Assembly: GCA_003996215.1 (NCBI GenBank) | Contig: QJPP01007245.1 | Coordinates: 558,001 to 622,000 of the forward strand | DNA from: Jaltomata sinuosa | Taxonomy: Eukaryota > Streptophyta > Magnoliopsida > Solanales > Solanaceae | DNA length: 64,000 nt | Direction: 5' to 3' | Shown here: positions 36,187 to 47,630 of the stretch, piece after piece | Position numbering within the stretch: position 1 is the first letter of the stretch | How the letters are laid out: each line of letters starts with the position of its first letter | Translations under genes and position numbers: made by a program | Notes under the pieces: model-generated | The model's database searches: none | Told to the model about the DNA's origin: nothing | Seen by the model: only the letters and a program-made list of their open reading frames with translations

Positions 36187-37690
36187 CCTAATCTTATTAT
36201 AATGTTTCACAAGTTTTGATGTAGTGGTTTAAAGGAGTCTGATTTTGGAAAATTAAGATATTAGGGTCTCGTTTCTATGATTATACAATTCCTATACTAT
36301 TAAGGAAAGAAAATAGCTAAAAACAAGGAAAATCAAATCCCCCAAAAAAACAAGTATTACAATAAACAATAAATCTTGTATATTTTAAATTTTAAAAGGA
36401 AAGAGTCCTTAATTTGACTTCTTAAATTTGAAATCAGTATTGGGCTTCTTGAACTTGAAAAGAAGTCCATTACATCTATTATTGGGCTAAATAGCAAAAG
36501 CCCAATATATCTTAGACCAGGAAATTACTGCTCTTACTTGCGAAATTATTGGGCGAGGTGTATAAATATCTATTTTTGAATCATCATTTAACTAAATTTC
36601 ATTATATATTTTTTTTTTATAAATTTACCTGATTTTGGTAATAATTTAGCCACACGCAATTGAGGTTGAAATCGTGTCTGGTGCGTGTAAAAATTGTCTT
36701 AAATCTCTGAATGTGTATTGTTAACAAAGTTTATCTTGTCTTTACAATTTTAGTAATGCTATAACACCCAAATCTACTCCAAATAAGTTCAATTTGAAAC
36801 ATAAATTTTATATATCATTAAAAAAAAAACTTCAATCATTAATTTGTGAAAACAACAACAAAACTAATAAACTCATTAGTACTTGTCTAATTTTTTTTCA
36901 AGTATATATCTAGATTTCAGACATACTTGATTGAACTCCTAAACTAGTTAAATCCAAAATTAGGCTGCCTATGCAAGAAAATATTAAAGAAAAAACTAAA
37001 GGATTCAAGCAAAATTGAACATTAAGATGTTAAATTAATTGCACATCCAAAGTTAAGGATATAGGAGTATATGTCAATTGAGATTAAGCTAGCGTTTGAT
37101 CATATATTTTTAAATATTTTTGATAAATATCATTTGGATGAAGATTTGAGTAAAATTTCATCATGTGTTTGGCCATAGTATTTAAAAAACATATTTCATT
37201 TTTTAAAGAAATGTGATTTATACTCATAAGTTCTAAAAATTATCAAAACTAACTATAAGTTTGTGTTACATAGCAAAATAGAAACGTCGGCGTAACAAGA
37301 TTCATGACTTCTGCAACAAGTCAGTTGGATCTTCGTTGCAGCAAATAACAAGTAGTGAAGCACGACTATTATTCCTTTCATCTGAAATCAATTGTCTTTC
37401 TTATACTTTGAGAAAGCATTCCTACAAGGACTTTATGTACAATTATGTGGTATAACTTCTAGTAATTCTTTAAGCAAATATATAGACAATAGAGCCCGAA
37501 GTTTTATTTGTATTTTGCACTTAAATATCCAATGGACATCTGCATTATTTTACCATTCTTTTGGTTGGAATAGAGAATGTTTTTGTAAAAGATAAAAGTT
37601 TGATATAAAATTTAAATTTTTAAAAGCTCTCAAATAGTGAGATTTGGCCAAAATACTAGTTTTTTCTAGTATTTGGAAATTTGGAGATCC
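36187..37690. other. AT-rich intergenic DNA with a possible MITE
   Basis: Between about 37095 (gcgtttgatcatatattttt) and 37665 the ends resemble a common gtttggccata-type MITE, but the borders are vague. Otherwise no gene. Confidence 0.35.
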
Positions 37691-37759
37691 TTGTCATTTA
37701 TCAACATGAAAAGGGCTAGGGTCGGGTAAAAGTGACCTAATTTTGCTCCAATTGAGAAA

Positions 37760-39635
37760 ATGGCGGAATCGCAGAGGCAAAACCTTCGAGGAGGACCAGA
37801 GGTGGAGGATGACGAGAAGTGGAAAAAACGAATTCGTTTGTCAGAGATTGGCCAGGGACGATTACCACAGTGGCGAAAACCTCGGCTGGAAGTGAGTATA
37901 GTGAAATCGTTATATAATAATAATAAAAATAATAAGCCATCTAATGCGGAACCGCTGTTTCTGGCACTGTCGAAGATGAGGCAAGCAAAACGTGAAGGAC
38001 GACCTGTGACTAACACTGTTGTAATGCATAATGGTAAACAAGTTGATTTGGGACCGATCCTATTGAAAATGGAGAGGAGAAAAGAACCTGAACCTGAAGA
38101 ACCAAAAGAAGGAAGTGAAAAACCTAGTCTAGAATGGATGGCATTGGAATTCGAAAAGACGAAGCAAGAAAGACGTGAAAAAGGATGTGAGGATGTGGAA
38201 CAAGATAAGAGGGAAGCGCTTGTCCTTGAATACGAGAAGTTGAAGCGAGAAAAGCTAGCACAAGGTGGAGGAGGAGAAAAACATGTGATTGTGCCACCGG
38301 AGAAGAGGCAATTTGTACAAGGAAAATGCATCAAAGGAGTACCTCTAGATCCCTACTGCAAGTGTTCTCCACTCTCATGCTCTGGATTATTCAATAAACT
38401 CATTCTTGTTACTCCAATGGATGCTGTGGAGGAGTATACCCATCATTATGTCCCTATTTGGCTCGATTACCACCGCCAGATTCGTCAAACCCATGTTTGC
38501 TTCCTTTCTATTCTCCTTTTATTTTCTATTAATTGCTAAATGTGTAATTACTATCAATTTCGTTGCTAATCAATTCTGTATGGGCAATAATAATATCATG
38601 TTGTCAGGTCAATTCTTATCAAAGTTGAACCAACCTATTTCACTAATTATGTTCCTAAATTGCAATCTCTGATACGAACGATGTTAATAAGTTTCCCATT
38701 GTTCATGAATATGAATTACCTAAATAGTCCATGTTCTTTTACATGGAACATGAATAGTTCACTATGTTTATGTTGATAATGTATCCTTTTCTCTTACTCC
38801 GGGTATTCCAATTGTTAGAATGTATATATACCAGAGACTAAAATGTTGATCCTGCGTTTACCTGGGAATTGTTTTGGTTTCTTTTGGCATTAAACCTTTG
38901 ATTCCCGTGTTGGCTGGCTGCCTTTCTTGCTTTAAACTAATTGACTGCTACGTGAGCTCGAATCTGATGTTCCATTATGATCCTCTCTTTCTCTCAGTTT
39001 GTATAGTTTTCATCCCTGTTGGCTTGTTTGACAGTGTTTTGACATTGATGTTCATCCCGGTTCATCTTTTGGTGCTGGAGTATCACCATATGATGTCAAT
39101 AAAGATGCTGAGTTATTGATGGAACTGGCTAACCGCGCAATTCAGGAATATAATGAGAGAGAGTGCAATGTATGCTCCATACTTTATTTTCTTTGTGGCT
39201 TGGTTTCCTCGACACGTGATAATTAGTAACTCTCCTTGCAGGTTTTCAAGTACAAAGTTTTGAAGATTGAGAAAGTGAATTTTATGATGACATGTTACTT
39301 GGAATATTGGATGACTGTGAAAGTCTTAAATCTTACTGTTGGTACTCCTATCGAGACTTTTCAAATCCATGTTGGTAAAAGTTGCTTCGATGGTGATGCA
39401 AAATTTATCTATTGTTGCCAGCCTAAAGAAGAGGTAAGTAAACACCTAATACGGGTTACAATTTTATTTCTATGAACGATGCACGCACTTGATAACTAAC
39501 TTTACTTTGAATATTTGTTTCTCCGAACTAATTAATTTACAGACGGTAGTTGGTTTGGCAAACTGCGATCTATGTCTTCGTAAGCTGCGCGGAGAGGCGT
39601 GTCAGGGAGGAAAGGAGAAGGCACTTGAAGTATAG
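37760..39635 (+). CDS. cystatin-like-fold protein, copy 1 (4 exons)
   Basis: Exons 37760-38494, 39035-39169, 39242-39433 and 39543-39635, all in phase 0, give 384 residues. The N-terminal half is charged and probably helical (EWMALEFEKTKQERREKG, LEYEKLKREKLAQGGGG). A cysteine-containing segment DPYCKCSPLSCSGLFNK follows. The C-terminal part looks cystatin-like: a helix ELLMELANRAIQEYNERECN followed by strands VFKYKVLKIEKVNF and YLEYWMTVKVLNLTV. The QxVxG papain-binding loop of true cystatins is not visible, so inhibitory activity is doubtful. The function is unknown. Copy 2 starts 2.9 kb downstream, with the same exon phases and conserved 5' flank. Confidence 0.82.
38495..39034 (+). other. 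intron 1 of cystatin-like copy 1
   Basis: The intron runs from gtttgc to ttgacag and is alignable with intron 1 of copy 2 (41362-41833), including ttacatggaacatgaatag and tggctggctgcctttcttgc. No other feature. Confidence 0.7.
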
Positions 39636-40230
39636 TTTGAGATGTCATCATTATGGTTTCAAGTTATGTAACTTTGGTCTTTGTTGAGATTTTATAATTT
39701 GTAGTTTAAGTGATTTACTCTGGCAGATTCAACCCTTTTGTTAATTGAAGTATCTGATATATTATCCGTTGGTCTATAGTTTTTTGGGAACATTTCAATC
39801 TCTGTAGTTTACTTTGAGAAATAGCCTGACATCTTAGTTAATTGAAGTATTTTATATTCTAAAGGTGATGTGGCATCATTCTTTAGCCAGCATTCATAAG
39901 TATCTTATTTCTGATTTTTTTAGCCCTAATCTGCCTGTGCAGTTTAATGATTAAATGCCAAAAAGTCATTGTTACAGAAACAGTGGGTTTTCAATTCATC
40001 ATAAATTTTGCTATCAACTAGAAAGTCCAAAAGTTTCCATCGAAAATATTCTAAATTGATTACTCAAATAACTTGTCATTTTCTGGTACTAAATGGATGG
40101 TCATCTTACAAACTATATATAATGACACAGGTGAAGATACCTTTTTTTACATTAGCATACTTTTTCTCCCATATGAAGAAGTGAGCTTCTAATTGAATGG
40201 AACTATTTTCTTCTATTAATTTGTTTCGAT
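39636..40230. other. spacer between the two cystatin-like genes
   Basis: The first 150 bp after the stop resemble the region behind copy 2 (catcattatggttt, gtaactttggtctttgttgag), so it is duplicated 3' flank. The rest is unassigned. Confidence 0.5.
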
Positions 40231-40268
40231 CTCACTTGTGGGATTCACTGGGGTATGTTGTTGTTGTA
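40231..40268 (-). mobile_element. SINE head fragment
   Basis: The plus-strand text cacttgtgggattcactggg followed by gtatgttgttgttgt is the complement of the 5' end of the CAACAACAACA-headed SINE. The rest of the SINE is absent. Confidence 0.65.
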
Positions 40269-40434
40269 ATTTGTTTCTCTATTTTGGCCAAATCAAATGA
40301 GTCAATTTAATTAATTATTGAGCAATATAAATTAAGATACCTCATTCTTATAGAATTAAGATCTTAGAAGTATTTGAAAAAAAGATGTTAAATGAATTTC
40401 TTTTTGATTTCACATTCATTGTAGATGCCACGTG

Positions 40435-40555
40435 GACGCGTGTGTTTATTTGTTCAACTTTATACAAGTTTAAGTGTCTATTTGTGTACATACAAAGTTA
40501 AAGAGCATAAATGTTAGTTGAAACAAAGTTAAAGGGCGCATTTACTTATTATGCC
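40435..40555. mobile_element. solo half of the long-TIR MITE family
   Basis: It matches the right arm of the element at 14203-14505: acgcgtgtg, ttgttcaactttatacaag, tttaagtgtctattt, and acaaagttaaagggc near the end. The left arm is missing. Confidence 0.7.
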
Positions 40556-40668
40556 TTTGTTTTATTGTTAACTAACTATTGTTTTAACGAGAGGTCAATC
40601 GAAGAAAAGGGTTAGGGTCGGGTAAAAAAACCCCCAATTCGCTTCAACCTAATTTTGCAGGAGAAAAA

Positions 40669-42435
40669 ATGGCGGAATCGAAGAGGCAAAACCTTGACCT
40701 TCCGGATGAGGACGTGGAGAATAAGAGGCAAAAACGAATATCATCATCATCTGAGTGGCAAAAGCCTAAGCTGGAAGTGATTGTAGTGGAATCGTTATAT
40801 AATAATGAGCCATCTGATGCTGGTCCATTGATTCTGGCGCTGTCGAAGATGAGGCAAGCAAAACGTGAAGGAAGACCTGTGACTAATACTGTTGTAATGC
40901 ATAATGGGAAAGAAGTTGATTTGGGACCTCTCCTATTGAAAATGGAGATGACAAAAGAACCTGAAGAACCTAAAGAAGGAAGTGAAAAACCTAGTCTAGA
41001 ATGGATGGCATTGGAATTCGAAAAGACGAAGCAAGAAAGACGTGAAAAAGGATGTGAGGATGTGGAACAAGATAAGAGGGAAGCGCTGGCCCTTGAATAC
41101 GAGAAGTTGAAGCGAGAAAAGCTAGCACAAGGTGGAGGAGGAGAAAAACATGTGATTGTGCCACCGGAGAAGAGGCAATTTGTACAAGGAAAATGCATCA
41201 GTGGGGATACTTTAGACCCCTATTGCAATTGTACTCCACTCTCATGCTCTGGATTATTCAATAAACTCATTCTTGTTGCTCCAATGAATGCTGTGGAGGA
41301 GTATACCCATCATTATGTCCCTATTTGCCTTGATTACCACCGTCAGCTTCGTCAAACCCATGTTTGCTTCCTTTCTATATTCTCCTTTTATTTTCTGTAT
41401 CTAACTAATTGTGTACGTTTATGGCCAATAATAATTTCATGTTATCAAATTGAACCAACCTATTTCACCAATTATATTGCAATCTCGATTCCCATTGTAC
41501 ATAAATAGTCCATGATCGTTGGTCCATGTACTTTTACATGGAACATGAATAGTCCATTACGTTTACGTTGATAATGTACTCTTTTCTCTTGCTCTGGAGG
41601 TATTCCAATTGTTAGATTGTATATGTAGTGGAGGCTAAAATGTTGATCCTGCCTCTACCTGGGAATTGTTTTGGTTCCTTTTGGTATTAAACCTTTGATT
41701 CCCATGTTGGCTGGCTGCCTTTCTTGCTTTAAACTAATGGACTGCTCCGTGAGCTCAAATATGATGTTCCATTATGATCCCTCTCTTTCTTTCAGTTTGT
41801 ATAGTTTTTAATCCATGTTGGCTTGTTTGACAGTGTTTTGACATTGATGTTCATCCCGGTTTGTCTTTTGGTGCTAACGTATCACCATATAATGTCAATA
41901 AAGATGCTGAGCTATTGATGGAGCTGGCTAACCGTGCAATTCAGGAATATAATGAGAGAGAGTGCAATGTATGCTCCAAACTTTGTTTTCTTTGTGGCTG
42001 GCTTGGTTTCCTCTACAAGTTATAATTAAGAACTCTCCTTGCAGGTTTTCAAGTACAAGGTTCTGAAGATTGAGAAAGTAAATTTTATGATGACATGTTA
42101 CTTCGACTATTGGATGACTGTGAAAGTCTTAAATCTTACTGTTGGTACTCCTATCGAGACTTTTCAAATCCATGCTGGTAAAAGTTGTAGCGATGGTGAT
42201 GCAAAATTTATCTATTGTTGCCAGCCTAAAGAAGAGGTAAGCACCTAATAAAGGGTTACAATTTTCTTTCTCTGAACAATGCACTTACTTGATAACTAAC
42301 TTTACTTTGAACATTTGTTTCTCTGAACTAATTAATTTACAGGCGATTGTTGGTTTGGCAAACTGTGATCTATGTTTTGGTAAGCTGCGCGGAGAGGCTA
42401 GTCAGGGAGGAAAGGAAAAGGCACTTGAAGTATAG
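40669..42435 (+). CDS. cystatin-like-fold protein, copy 2 (4 exons)
   Basis: Exons 40669-41361, 41834-41968, 42045-42236 and 42343-42435, all in phase 0, give 370 residues. It is a close copy of the gene at 37760-39635; most of exon 1 from PVTNTVVMHNGK to GQGK-like QFVQGKCI is nearly identical. It differs by a shorter, more acidic start (DLPDEDVENKRQKRISSSS) and scattered changes such as NCTPLSC for KCSPLSC, FDYWMTV for LEYWMTV and CSDGD for CFDGD. Synonymous and intron differences show that the duplication is not brand new. All splice sites and the frame are intact, so it is predicted to be functional. Confidence 0.82.
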
Positions 42436-42859
42436 TTACTTAAATTTGGACTGCTTGAGATTTCATCATTATGGTTTTATGTAACTTTGGTCTTTGTTGA
42501 GATTCTAGCATTTATAGTTTAAGTGCTTCACTTTGGCAGATTCAACCCCTTTGTTAATTGAAGTATCTGATATCTTATCCGTCGGACTATAGTATTTTTA
42601 GATTTTAGTTGGTACTTGTTGAGAACATTTCAGTAAACACATCTTGACTAATGTTTTCTTTCTTCAATTTCAAAGCCAGTACATGTATGATTCAAGAGGC
42701 TTCAAGTTCTCTTGAATGTTCTTGTTAGGCACATTTGCACTAATTAACTCGAATATATGATATAATCTTATTATAAAGTTCACTCAAATGAAAATTACTG
42801 CATTATCTAATTAACAACTCATCAGAAAAGTTGTCGAATAATTACATGAGAGAGTGTTT
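42436..42859. other. spacer between convergent genes
   Basis: It contains the 3' flank of cystatin-like copy 2, shared with copy 1, and the 3' flank of the papain-like gene. No other feature. Confidence 0.4.
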
Positions 42860-44120
42860 CTACAATACTTCAGCATCGGTTGGAAAAGCGTAATAAAATA
42901 ACATACGTGGTGCAATACGCGTATAACCGTTCACACCCCAATTGATTCCCTTAGAATTCTTGATAATGTAATATGGCTCGTCATTATACGAGCCATGACC
43001 AGTAACTAGTACTGCATGGTGGTGTAGACGTCCAAACTCATCCACCTTTGGAATTTCACCTTCCAAATTTGCATAAACATCCTGAAGCATACGAAAGTAA
43101 ATTAATCTATGAGTAGTAGAAACTTGAAGTGAGCTACAAAAAAAAGTGAAAAACATAAAATAGTTAAATATTACCATAGTTCGACCGCGGTTTAAAAAAC
43201 TATCGTAAACATACATTCCTGCGGTAACAGGTTGGTCGTGTAAAGCATCCATGACTGCTTCATCACCCACAATCCCTTTATAACCTTTAATACCAATTTT
43301 GCGTTGTTCCTGATAGACAAGAATATATTCAAAAGTGAGATACATATTTTTAGATTAGTGTCTTGAAAAGAAAAATAATTAATTATGGACTTACTAGTAA
43401 CGAAAAACACCGGCAAGGAAGACCATTTTGACCAATATAAGGATAATTGACTTCGAAATGTAGACCATATAGTCTTATGTACTCATAAATGTATTCAAAA
43501 TAAGCGCCACGCCAGTTACATCCTGTGCAATCTAGCAACTCCTGTTTAGAAAGTTCAACTGCTTCGAACGGAATATGTTGAGGAATGTTCAGTGCATATT
43601 TTGCACTAACGGCATCACTAACAGAAAAGAATACGCAGGCGTCTGTTACACAAAAAAAAAGAAGCCAAGTGAAGTAGTAAGTACTATTTGTGTGCTAAAA
43701 ATAATATACATGTGGGCATAATTCTTTAATAAACTGTTGTATGCAAAGACTAGTTACTTACAAACGTTCCCTTGATTAGACACTGGGGTCATGCACCTAG
43801 GGCCCTTGAAGGACTTCTCGGCCTACGCAAGATAAACAAAACAAACAAAAAAGTTACTTATGTAGTAGTAGTAGTATTAAGTTAACAAACATTAAGTGGG
43901 GGTTCGGCCATAAAGACCAAAACTTTTAAACTTTATTTGGAGTTGGAGTTGTATTTAGCTATACCTTTTTAGAATTTAAAGTGTTTTAATATAACTAAGA
44001 AGTGAAAACAAGAATTCTTATGGCCAAATGGGGCCTTAAATTTGATATTTGAAATTGTAACAAGTATCTTACGGCAACAGAAATGGTCACTCCATAGTCT
44101 TCAACTGGATGAAAATCCAT
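42860..44120 (-). CDS. divergent papain-like cysteine protease without propeptide
   Basis: Exons, in order of translation, are 44132-44073, 43822-43762, 43642-43395, 43309-43175 and 43081-42860. From the ATG at 44120 they give about 237 residues. Catalytic residues align with papain: PVSNQGN (oxyanion Gln), YACVFFSV (Cys in the place of CWAFS), LHHHAVLVTGHG (His) and YYIIKNSKGINWGVNGY (Asn, in the place of KNSWGxxWG). ELSKQELLDCTGCNWRG and EVNYPYIGQNG are also family motifs. Two normally conserved aromatic positions are changed (CW to CV, NSW to NSK), and no I29 propeptide or clear signal peptide is found. Activity is doubtful; it may be a degenerate or regulatory homologue. The start is uncertain: the frame is open upstream to 44264 but through a T-rich acceptor tract. 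Confidence 0.68.
43893..44040. mobile_element. small MITE in an intron of the papain-like gene
   Basis: The left end ggggttcggccataaaga and the complement of the right end (gccccatttggccataagaa) form an inverted repeat of about 20 bp. Length is about 150 bp with AT-rich interior. A target duplication was not identified. Confidence 0.5.
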
Positions 44121-44264
44121 ACTAGTAATTGACTGCAAAAAAATGAAGAAGAAGAAGAAAAGAGACAGCAACCAAAGAATTATTAAGAGAAGAAGATTTA
44201 ATTTCTTGGAAATAAAATTAAGAAATTCAGAAACTTGGTTGTTCAAAAATGGATAGCAAAACAT

Positions 44265-45190
44265 GGCTCTTTTCTACTACTCCTATATGAAAAACCCAAG
44301 AAAGAGTCAAGAAAATTAATACTCCTCCAAGAAGACAAGATTTAGCAACAACTGAATTCTTTAAACAAACAAAGAGAAGCAAAAATCAGCATTACCACGG
44401 CAAAACAAGAGAAAAAACGACCCATCGATCTATTAAACACTGGTTCTTTCTTCATAAAATGGCCACCAAAGTGGAAAAAACACATCCAAATAAGCAACAA
44501 GTATATTGTTAAAGAAAAAAATATAGATTCACGTATATACAACTCTTCTTCATAGCAGGTAAAATTAACTTCATGAAGAGATGGATGATATAGAATGCAA
44601 ATTGAAAGCAAGAAAACAAGAAAGAGAGAAATATCACCTTTTCTGATTATCAAATTTTGTTTTTGATGATCCAAGAAAGGGATGATTAGGCTATAACAGA
44701 GAGCGTCTTGACAAGGACGATAACCAAATTTCAGTTTTAGCTAGCAATTCGAAGAAAACAGAGTGCATTTATACTAAGTACGTAGCATCATCGAATACTA
44801 AGACTACAGAAAATGAGAAAACGTAAACAAAATTATGCGAAATAGGAGAAATTAAACACATTCAGTTATGCACCATTTCGATTATCTTGAAGAGATGATA
44901 GAACACAAATTAAAAGAAAGACAGAAAGTTACCTATTCCGATTATCTAGTTTTGTTTCTGATGATCGAAAAAAGAATGGATGAACTACATGTACATGCAT
45001 GTCAACTATTTATATTAAGACTGCAGAAACAAAATTACAACTGAAATGCCAAAAGAAACAGAATTTCCCACCAAAACTTTCAACTAACTAACATTTGAAA
45101 TCATTCTCAAAATTGGAAGATTAATAATAAGGATAAATTACAAATTTAAGTGATAAATTAGCTCGTGATTTTTTAAAAATTGGATAAATA
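44265..45190. other. upstream region of the papain-like gene with duplicated exon-like segments
   Basis: Two similar minus-strand segments end in donor-like sites: about 44690-44636 (gatcatcaaaaacaaaattt, then cagaaaag/gtgat) and about 44990-44934 (gatcatcagaaacaaaacta, then cggaatag/gtaac). They could be alternative 5' UTR exons of the protease gene. Joining the first as coding sequence to exon 2 would break the frame. Confidence 0.4.
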
Positions 45191-45195
45191 AAAGT

Positions 45196-45274
45196 GGACA
45201 TCTATTTTGGTATAGTAGACAGGTAAAGTGAAACGGATGGTCACTTTACCTGTCCCTAGTACCAAAATAGATGT
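45196..45274. repeat. 34-bp-arm hairpin
   Basis: The left arm acatctattttggtatagta continuing to gacaggtaaagtga pairs with a right arm beginning tcactttacctgtccctagt, with a 9-11 bp loop (aacggatgg). Mismatches are few. It could fold into a small-RNA-like stem or be the head-to-head end of a MITE. Confidence 0.75.
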
Positions 45275-45309
45275 TTCGTTTTACTTGTCTATTTAACGAG
45301 AGTTTTATT

Positions 45310-45810
45310 ACTTTTTTTCTCATACTACCATGAGAAGGCATTTGGAGATGCGATTTAAAATCATGATTTGGAATCTTAAATTGTGATTTCAATTATTTTT
45401 AAAATGTAATGGATTGTTATTCCTATTGTTGATTAATGGATTGTTATAAAATTATGTATATTTGAAAGTTTGTAATCACAAATATTTATTTATAAACAAA
45501 CATTAAGATATGTGATTTATTAATGCGGTGCTAGGATATTGTGATATCTTGTTTATGAATTATGTTTTACTCATTTAGTAAGATTGTATAACAAATTGAA
45601 TTTTTTTAAATAGTTTTCACAACTTATGACTTTTCATGTTAATAAGAAAAAATTCAAATTACATATCCAAATAAAATTTCAAGTTCAAATCAATCTAATT
45701 TCAAATCTGGAAGCTCAATTGATTTTGACGCACCGTATACAAGTTATATGACAATTTAATATAAGTATCACCTATAAATATTTTTTCTATTTAATTGAGG
45801 AGTTAATTTT
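45310..45810. other. AT-rich spacer, possible MITE
   Basis: It begins ggcatttggagatgcgattt and near 45690 has caatctaatttcaaatctgg. This resembles a Solanaceae MITE with such ends, but borders were not fixed. Confidence 0.3.
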
Positions 45811-46048
45811 CTTGAAGTAGAATTTTTTTTCCAAAATTAAACTAGAAAATTTTCCATTCGAAATGAGTAATATTTACAATATATATTTGCACATCAAAAT
45901 AATAGCCAAACAGATATAATACTATATTTAGTTTGGACTAAATATGTGAATCTCTTTCCGATTGGCCAGGCCGAATGAAAGCAAAATGCGCCTTTCCTTT
46001 GTCGAGGACTTTCACGAAATGAAAATGGGCGGCATCGTCGTATGCAAG
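45811..46048 (-). repeat. repeat R, copy 1
   Basis: It is shared with 54915-55039 and 60531-60743. Common words are cttgaagtagaa, ttgcacatcaaaataatagc, ggccgaatg, gcctttcc, gaggactttcacgaaatgaa and cgtcgtatgca. On the minus strand one frame stays open in all three copies (AYDD, FHFV, KAHxAFIR), so it may derive from a coding sequence of unknown family. Confidence 0.75.
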
Positions 46049-46127
46049 GTAACAACCAAGTGTTGTTGTTGTTGCTGATAACTTAAAACCATAATGATGA
46101 ATTCTAAACTGTCGAAATTTATGTAAA

Positions 46128-46760
46128 CTATACTTCAAGTGCCTTCTCCTTTCCTCCCTGACACGCCTCTCTAGGAAGCTTACGAAGACATAGATCGCAG
46201 TTTGCCAAACCAACAACCGCCTGTAAAATTAATTAGTTCGGAGAAACAAATATTCAAAGTAAAGTTAGTTATCAAGTGAGTGCATTGTTGAGAGAAAGAA
46301 AATTGTAGCCCTTATTAGGTGCTTACCTCTTCTTTAGGCTGGCAACAATAGATAAATTTTGCATCACCATTGCGACAACTTTTACCAACATGGATTTGAA
46401 AAGTCTCGATAGGAGTACCAACAGTAAGATTTAAGACTTTCACAGTCAGCCAATATTCCAAGTAACATGTCATCATAAAATTCACTTTCTCAATCTTCAA
46501 AACCTTGTACTTGAAAACCTGCAAGGAGAGTTACTAATTATCACGTGTCGAGGAAACCAAGCCACAAAGAAAATAAAGTATGGAGCATACATTGCACTCT
46601 CTCTCATTATATTCCTGAATTGCACGGTTAGCCAGTTCCATCACTAACTCGGCATCTTTATTGACATCATATGGTGATACTCCAGCACCAAAAGACGAAC
46701 CGGGATGAACATCAATGTCAAAACACTGTCAAACAAGCCAACATGGATTAAAAACTATAC
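46128..46760 (-). pseudogene. cystatin-like copy 3, 5'-truncated and inverted
   Basis: Exons 2, 3 and 4 of the cystatin-like family are present with intact splice sites at 46725-46591, 46518-46327 and 46220-46128, and their frames are open to the normal stop. Exon 1, with the start codon and charged half, is missing: homology ends in intron 1 at about 46760, where the sequence changes to unrelated DNA. The copy is in the opposite direction to copies 1 and 2, with the papain-like gene between. Loss of the start suggests a pseudogene, unless a new promoter and exon are supplied. Confidence 0.82.
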
Positions 46761-47630
46761 ACCCCTCTTTCTTGTGAACCATGTTGCCTCCATAACGGCT
46801 TATGGGCTAGAAGCTATAAATAAATAGAAAACTACACCGCATAACAAACCTAAGCCCTTAATTATAATCCATCTATATTACATGCATAATTCACTTTTAA
46901 TACATCATGCAGATTTATTATAGTATTGCTATGTACTGCTATAGATGGTAATAAATAAAAAAGTATAGTACTTGGAATTTGAACTTAGATGAATTTTGCA
47001 TCTCCTAATTAAATCACTATATCAATTTCTAGACTTGCGATCAGGGGATTCAACAACTTAAATAACGGAGGCGCATAGTTCAGTGGCAAATGAACTTGAA
47101 TAACAAATTGAAAAAATTAACTTCATCCAAGTTAATGTACAATATTTTTTGGAATAAAGAAATTAGTGTATAATTATCTAGATTCAAGGTTTTAATCCAC
47201 AAATCTATACGGATAATCGAAATGGAAGTGTTGGTTGACACCCTCAAGTATGTGTGGCTCCACCACTGATTAAAACCTTTTTTTTTTCTTGGTTTTCATC
47301 CGATATTTGATATTCGCATTGAGAGCCGGCTAAACTTGAATTCGCGTATTGTAGAATTCGTTTTTCTTTCGGGGGAGAGGATTTGGAGAGGAGAGAATAA
47401 GGTGAAGGTGTGGACAACTTGCCAACTAATCTTCTCTAATCCAATCTGTAAAAAAAAAAAGTCAGAATTTCCCTTCTTTATAACATTTTATTTATTTCAT
47501 ATATGCTTTAAAATTGAAGAAGAATCTACTATAATTACTGTATAATTGCTTTCCGTTACAATATTTTTTCCTCTACCATGTTTGAAAATTCAAGCTTTTA
47601 GATATTTGTTATTCAGGACAATACAGTCAG
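46761..47630. other. intergenic AT-rich DNA
   Basis: No gene recognised. A patch at 47040-47270 (ggaggcgcatagttcagtgg) could be an old repeat. Nothing else supported. Confidence 0.35.

Noticed and set aside
37666..38334. 222-codon minus-strand frame
   Set aside because: Antisense of exon 1 of cystatin-like copy 1; the plus strand has the clear gene. The same applies to 40644-41198.
44342..44674. 110-codon frame with hydrophobic stretches as a membrane protein
   Set aside because: It overlaps likely 5' exon and intron sequence of the papain-like gene and shows no family features.
45938..46216. 92-codon minus-strand frame as a gene
   Set aside because: It joins the out-of-frame end of cystatin-like copy 3 to repeat R; its first part is an accidental frame. 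The R part is kept as a finding.
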